This document shows, one piece after another, positions 56,901 to 58,888 of a stretch of DNA of 58,888 bases (position 1 is the stretch's first letter; every line of letters begins with the position of its first letter). A model generated the notes under the pieces. The model was not told the DNA's origin. It made no database searches and worked only from the letters and a program-made list of their open reading frames with translations. The translations under genes were made by a program, and so were the position numbers. Source of the DNA: Conoideocrella luteorostrata (lineage: Eukaryota > Ascomycota > Sordariomycetes > Hypocreales > Clavicipitaceae); NCBI GenBank assembly GCA_032433595.1, contig JASWJB010000283.1, positions 1 to 58,888 on the forward strand, in the 5' to 3' direction.

Positions 56901-58888
56901 CATTACAAAGAAACGAAGGCTAGCGGTGCAGCTTCGCCCTGTATCATATATTCTAGGTCTCCAAAATGCGCGCCTCTCCCATGTGCGTCGGTTTGTATCT
57001 GCCTGACTTGACTGTTTAGAATTCCCTTCCAGCCGCGGTCATGCGCACCATGTTGTGCTCGACAGACAAATCTGGATTTTCAGCTTTCGAACTAGCTGTA
57101 CAATGTAGCCGCCCGATCCGTGGCAATGAAGAAGATTGCCGTCGAGCTCATCTTCATACCGTTGGTCTTGCTGGCATGGTCCGTCGTAGTTTCGCAGCCT
57201 TGACATACCGCAAAAAGCAAATATTGTCAGAGGAGCACCTACCGCCACCACCACCGCCGCGACGCCGATGACGCCAGGGTCCTCAGAGGACGGATGCCGG
57301 GGCGAAAATTGGCATTAGACCTAACGAGGTGGGGTTTCCTGTCCTGTTGACAGTGTTCTTTCAGCCCAGTCCACGTGTTATTAGAAAGCCTCGTCGCCTG
57401 CCTCATATGATAAGCCAACAGTCTGTGAACTCCTGCTGCAGAGTGGAAGGTGCCACGACATGGCGAGTGGACACATTCAGGCCTCCCCGAGTCAGTAATG
57501 TCCTCATTGTGAAGTCCGTGACCGCCTGGGCGTGTATTGTGTGAGCCTTCTAATTAGATCAACAAGTTTGGGCCTTATGTCAACGAGCGGTGTGCCTCAT
57601 CTCTGACGAATTATTCGGGCCCTGCATAAGCTGGGCGAGAATGCTGTACTAGCATGTAGGCCCGCTGCATCGGCTGATGGGACTGGAGTAATTCGGACGC
57701 TGGCTCCGTCATGTAATGAACAGTCCGCAATTTCTCTCGACCTCAAATGCAAACCGAAGGGAAGACATGCTTGGCAAGGATTAGATGTATCTGCGCCGCA
57801 TGAGCTCTTCGTTAACTTGGTTCTCCCATCCCCGGTTTATAGGACAGCCTGCTACTTGCGAAATTGCCTTGACTGTCAGCTGGTCCTAGCGTGCAAAGGC
57901 GGAAAAAGTTGCGTCTGAGGGATGTTAGGGGCTATCTGGTATGTTCATCGCAAGATTGAGTAAAATACCTTGATACGTAATCACAATATTTAGTATTGAG
58001 CATGCTTGCTGTTGCAGATGATTTTGTACTACAATAGATCGTGTTGACCGAGAACGTCTGAAATGTTATCCAGAGAGGGAAGGTGTGTGGGGCTACCGAG
58101 GCCAAGGCAAGCACATGGAGAGCAAGGCGGGCTGCGTAGCCTAGACGTTAAGAATTATGGGGCCACCAACGCTAAAAATTAAACAGCGCCCCCCCACCTC
58201 TTCACCTCTCTCCAGTTCTGGAGCTTGAATAGCTGCGGTCAGCTCGAAAGGGACCGTGGCATGCCCAGCTCTCAGATATTGAAAAGCCAAGACCAATACA
58301 TGAGACGGCTTGCAGGATCATCGGATCTTTGATTGAAATGGTTGAGGCTGAGGTTGAAATTGAGGAGCAGGCACTGCACTCTATACGCCAGACTCCAGCA
58401 GCCAGCCAGATACGAGACACCACATTCGGAGTACGTGAGTGCTGGGGCGGCTTCAGATCGGTTCGCCTACGTACCCGGTACAGATCAGGCAATTCGAGCA
58501 CTTAAAAGAATCAAACGCTGGTAGCAGCATGCAGCGCTTTAGCGGCTAGCCTCAAAAGCTAGGTGTGAGACAAAAATCTTCGCAGACACGTTGCCACTGT
58601 GAGACACAATGGCCAGCCTGTCTTTCTTTTTTGCGTTGGACTACCCGCACGTGCCGCCGTTCTCACGGAGTTCTCCGTACTGATGATTGCCATGGAACAG
58701 GTACAGTTGAACCCTTGGTTGGTTGGGCAACGCGTTTTTAGCCATGTTGTTATACGTGTCTACTTCATGCTGCGGCGGCGCTGCGGGTTGCATGCGGGTG
58801 AAAAATGACCGAACCAAACTAGTAATGAAAGAGTCGGGCGATGCTACAACGCTACTCTGGTTAACGGGGGAAAAAGGAAATAAAAGCC

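Larger units (their letters stand above)
54132..58888. other. Gene-poor right end of the window
   Basis: The 3' flank of the DUF7729 gene has a TAC triplet run (about 54187-54215) and long T runs (about 54588-54604). A CTCCTG hexamer repeat is at about 55119-55152. TACTCCG copies lie at 55762 and 56879-56900. Frames up to about 118 codons exist, but none shows a domain I recognise. A 99-codon minus-strand frame at 58202-58501 is also unconvincing. Confidence 0.55.

Noticed and set aside
58202..58501. Minus-strand frame with a segment loosely like an amino-acid permease helix
   Set aside because: The resemblance covers only about 15 residues and does not continue in neighbouring frames.

Overview
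The window is nuclear DNA of a filamentous ascomycete. Genes are split by short introns (55-164 nt; one of about 300 nt) with GTAAGT/GTATGT-type donors and CTAAC/CTGAC branch sites. The gene set (CCT8, BRE1, BDP1, RAD23, a fungal SARAF, a (6-4)-type photolyase, a Pmd1-type ABC transporter, a DUF7729-type wall protein) fits Pezizomycotina, probably Sordariomycetes. The order Hypocreales is only a guess. All exon joins were read by eye from reading frame, splice signals and family knowledge.

Layout, left to right: the 3' end of CCT8 (+, 99-398) converges on a five-exon RING-PH-VWA gene (-, 1682-5489), which has the architecture of the Far1/Ste5 pheromone-pathway scaffolds. An 11-kb stretch without a credible gene follows (5490-16441). 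A compact block holds a Utp16-type U3 snoRNP protein (-, 16442-17449), a divergent mitochondrial-type helical-repeat protein (+, 18048-19151) and a (6-4)-type photolyase/cryptochrome (-, 19313-21223). After 4.7 kb of gene-poor DNA comes a four-helix membrane protein of unknown function (+, 25887-27278). A decayed Fot1/pogo transposon (28074-29769) with TA duplications lies just upstream of RAD23 (+, 30170-31854). RAD23 converges on BDP1 (-, 32462-34249), BDP1 diverges from BRE1 (+, 34730-37432), and BRE1 converges on SARAF (-, 37958-38959). The last third is sparse: an ABCB full transporter (+, 43654-47767), a DUF7729-type GPI-anchored protein (+, 52883-54131), and gene-free DNA to the end.

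The genes are mostly housekeeping: chaperonin, rRNA processing, Pol III initiation, ubiquitin and chromatin, DNA repair, ER calcium control and drug export. No biosynthetic cluster, tRNA, rRNA or CRISPR array was recognised. Three genes bear on UV or DNA damage (photolyase, RAD23, BRE1), but they are not adjacent and nothing shows co-regulation.

The most striking unexplained signal is a dispersed short sequence in the gene-poor stretches. The heptamer TACTCCG and its complement occur singly, in tandem, and as perfect palindromes such as TACGGAGTACTCCGTA, often extended by ACAATA. It recurs dozens of times between genes and was hardly seen inside the confident exons.
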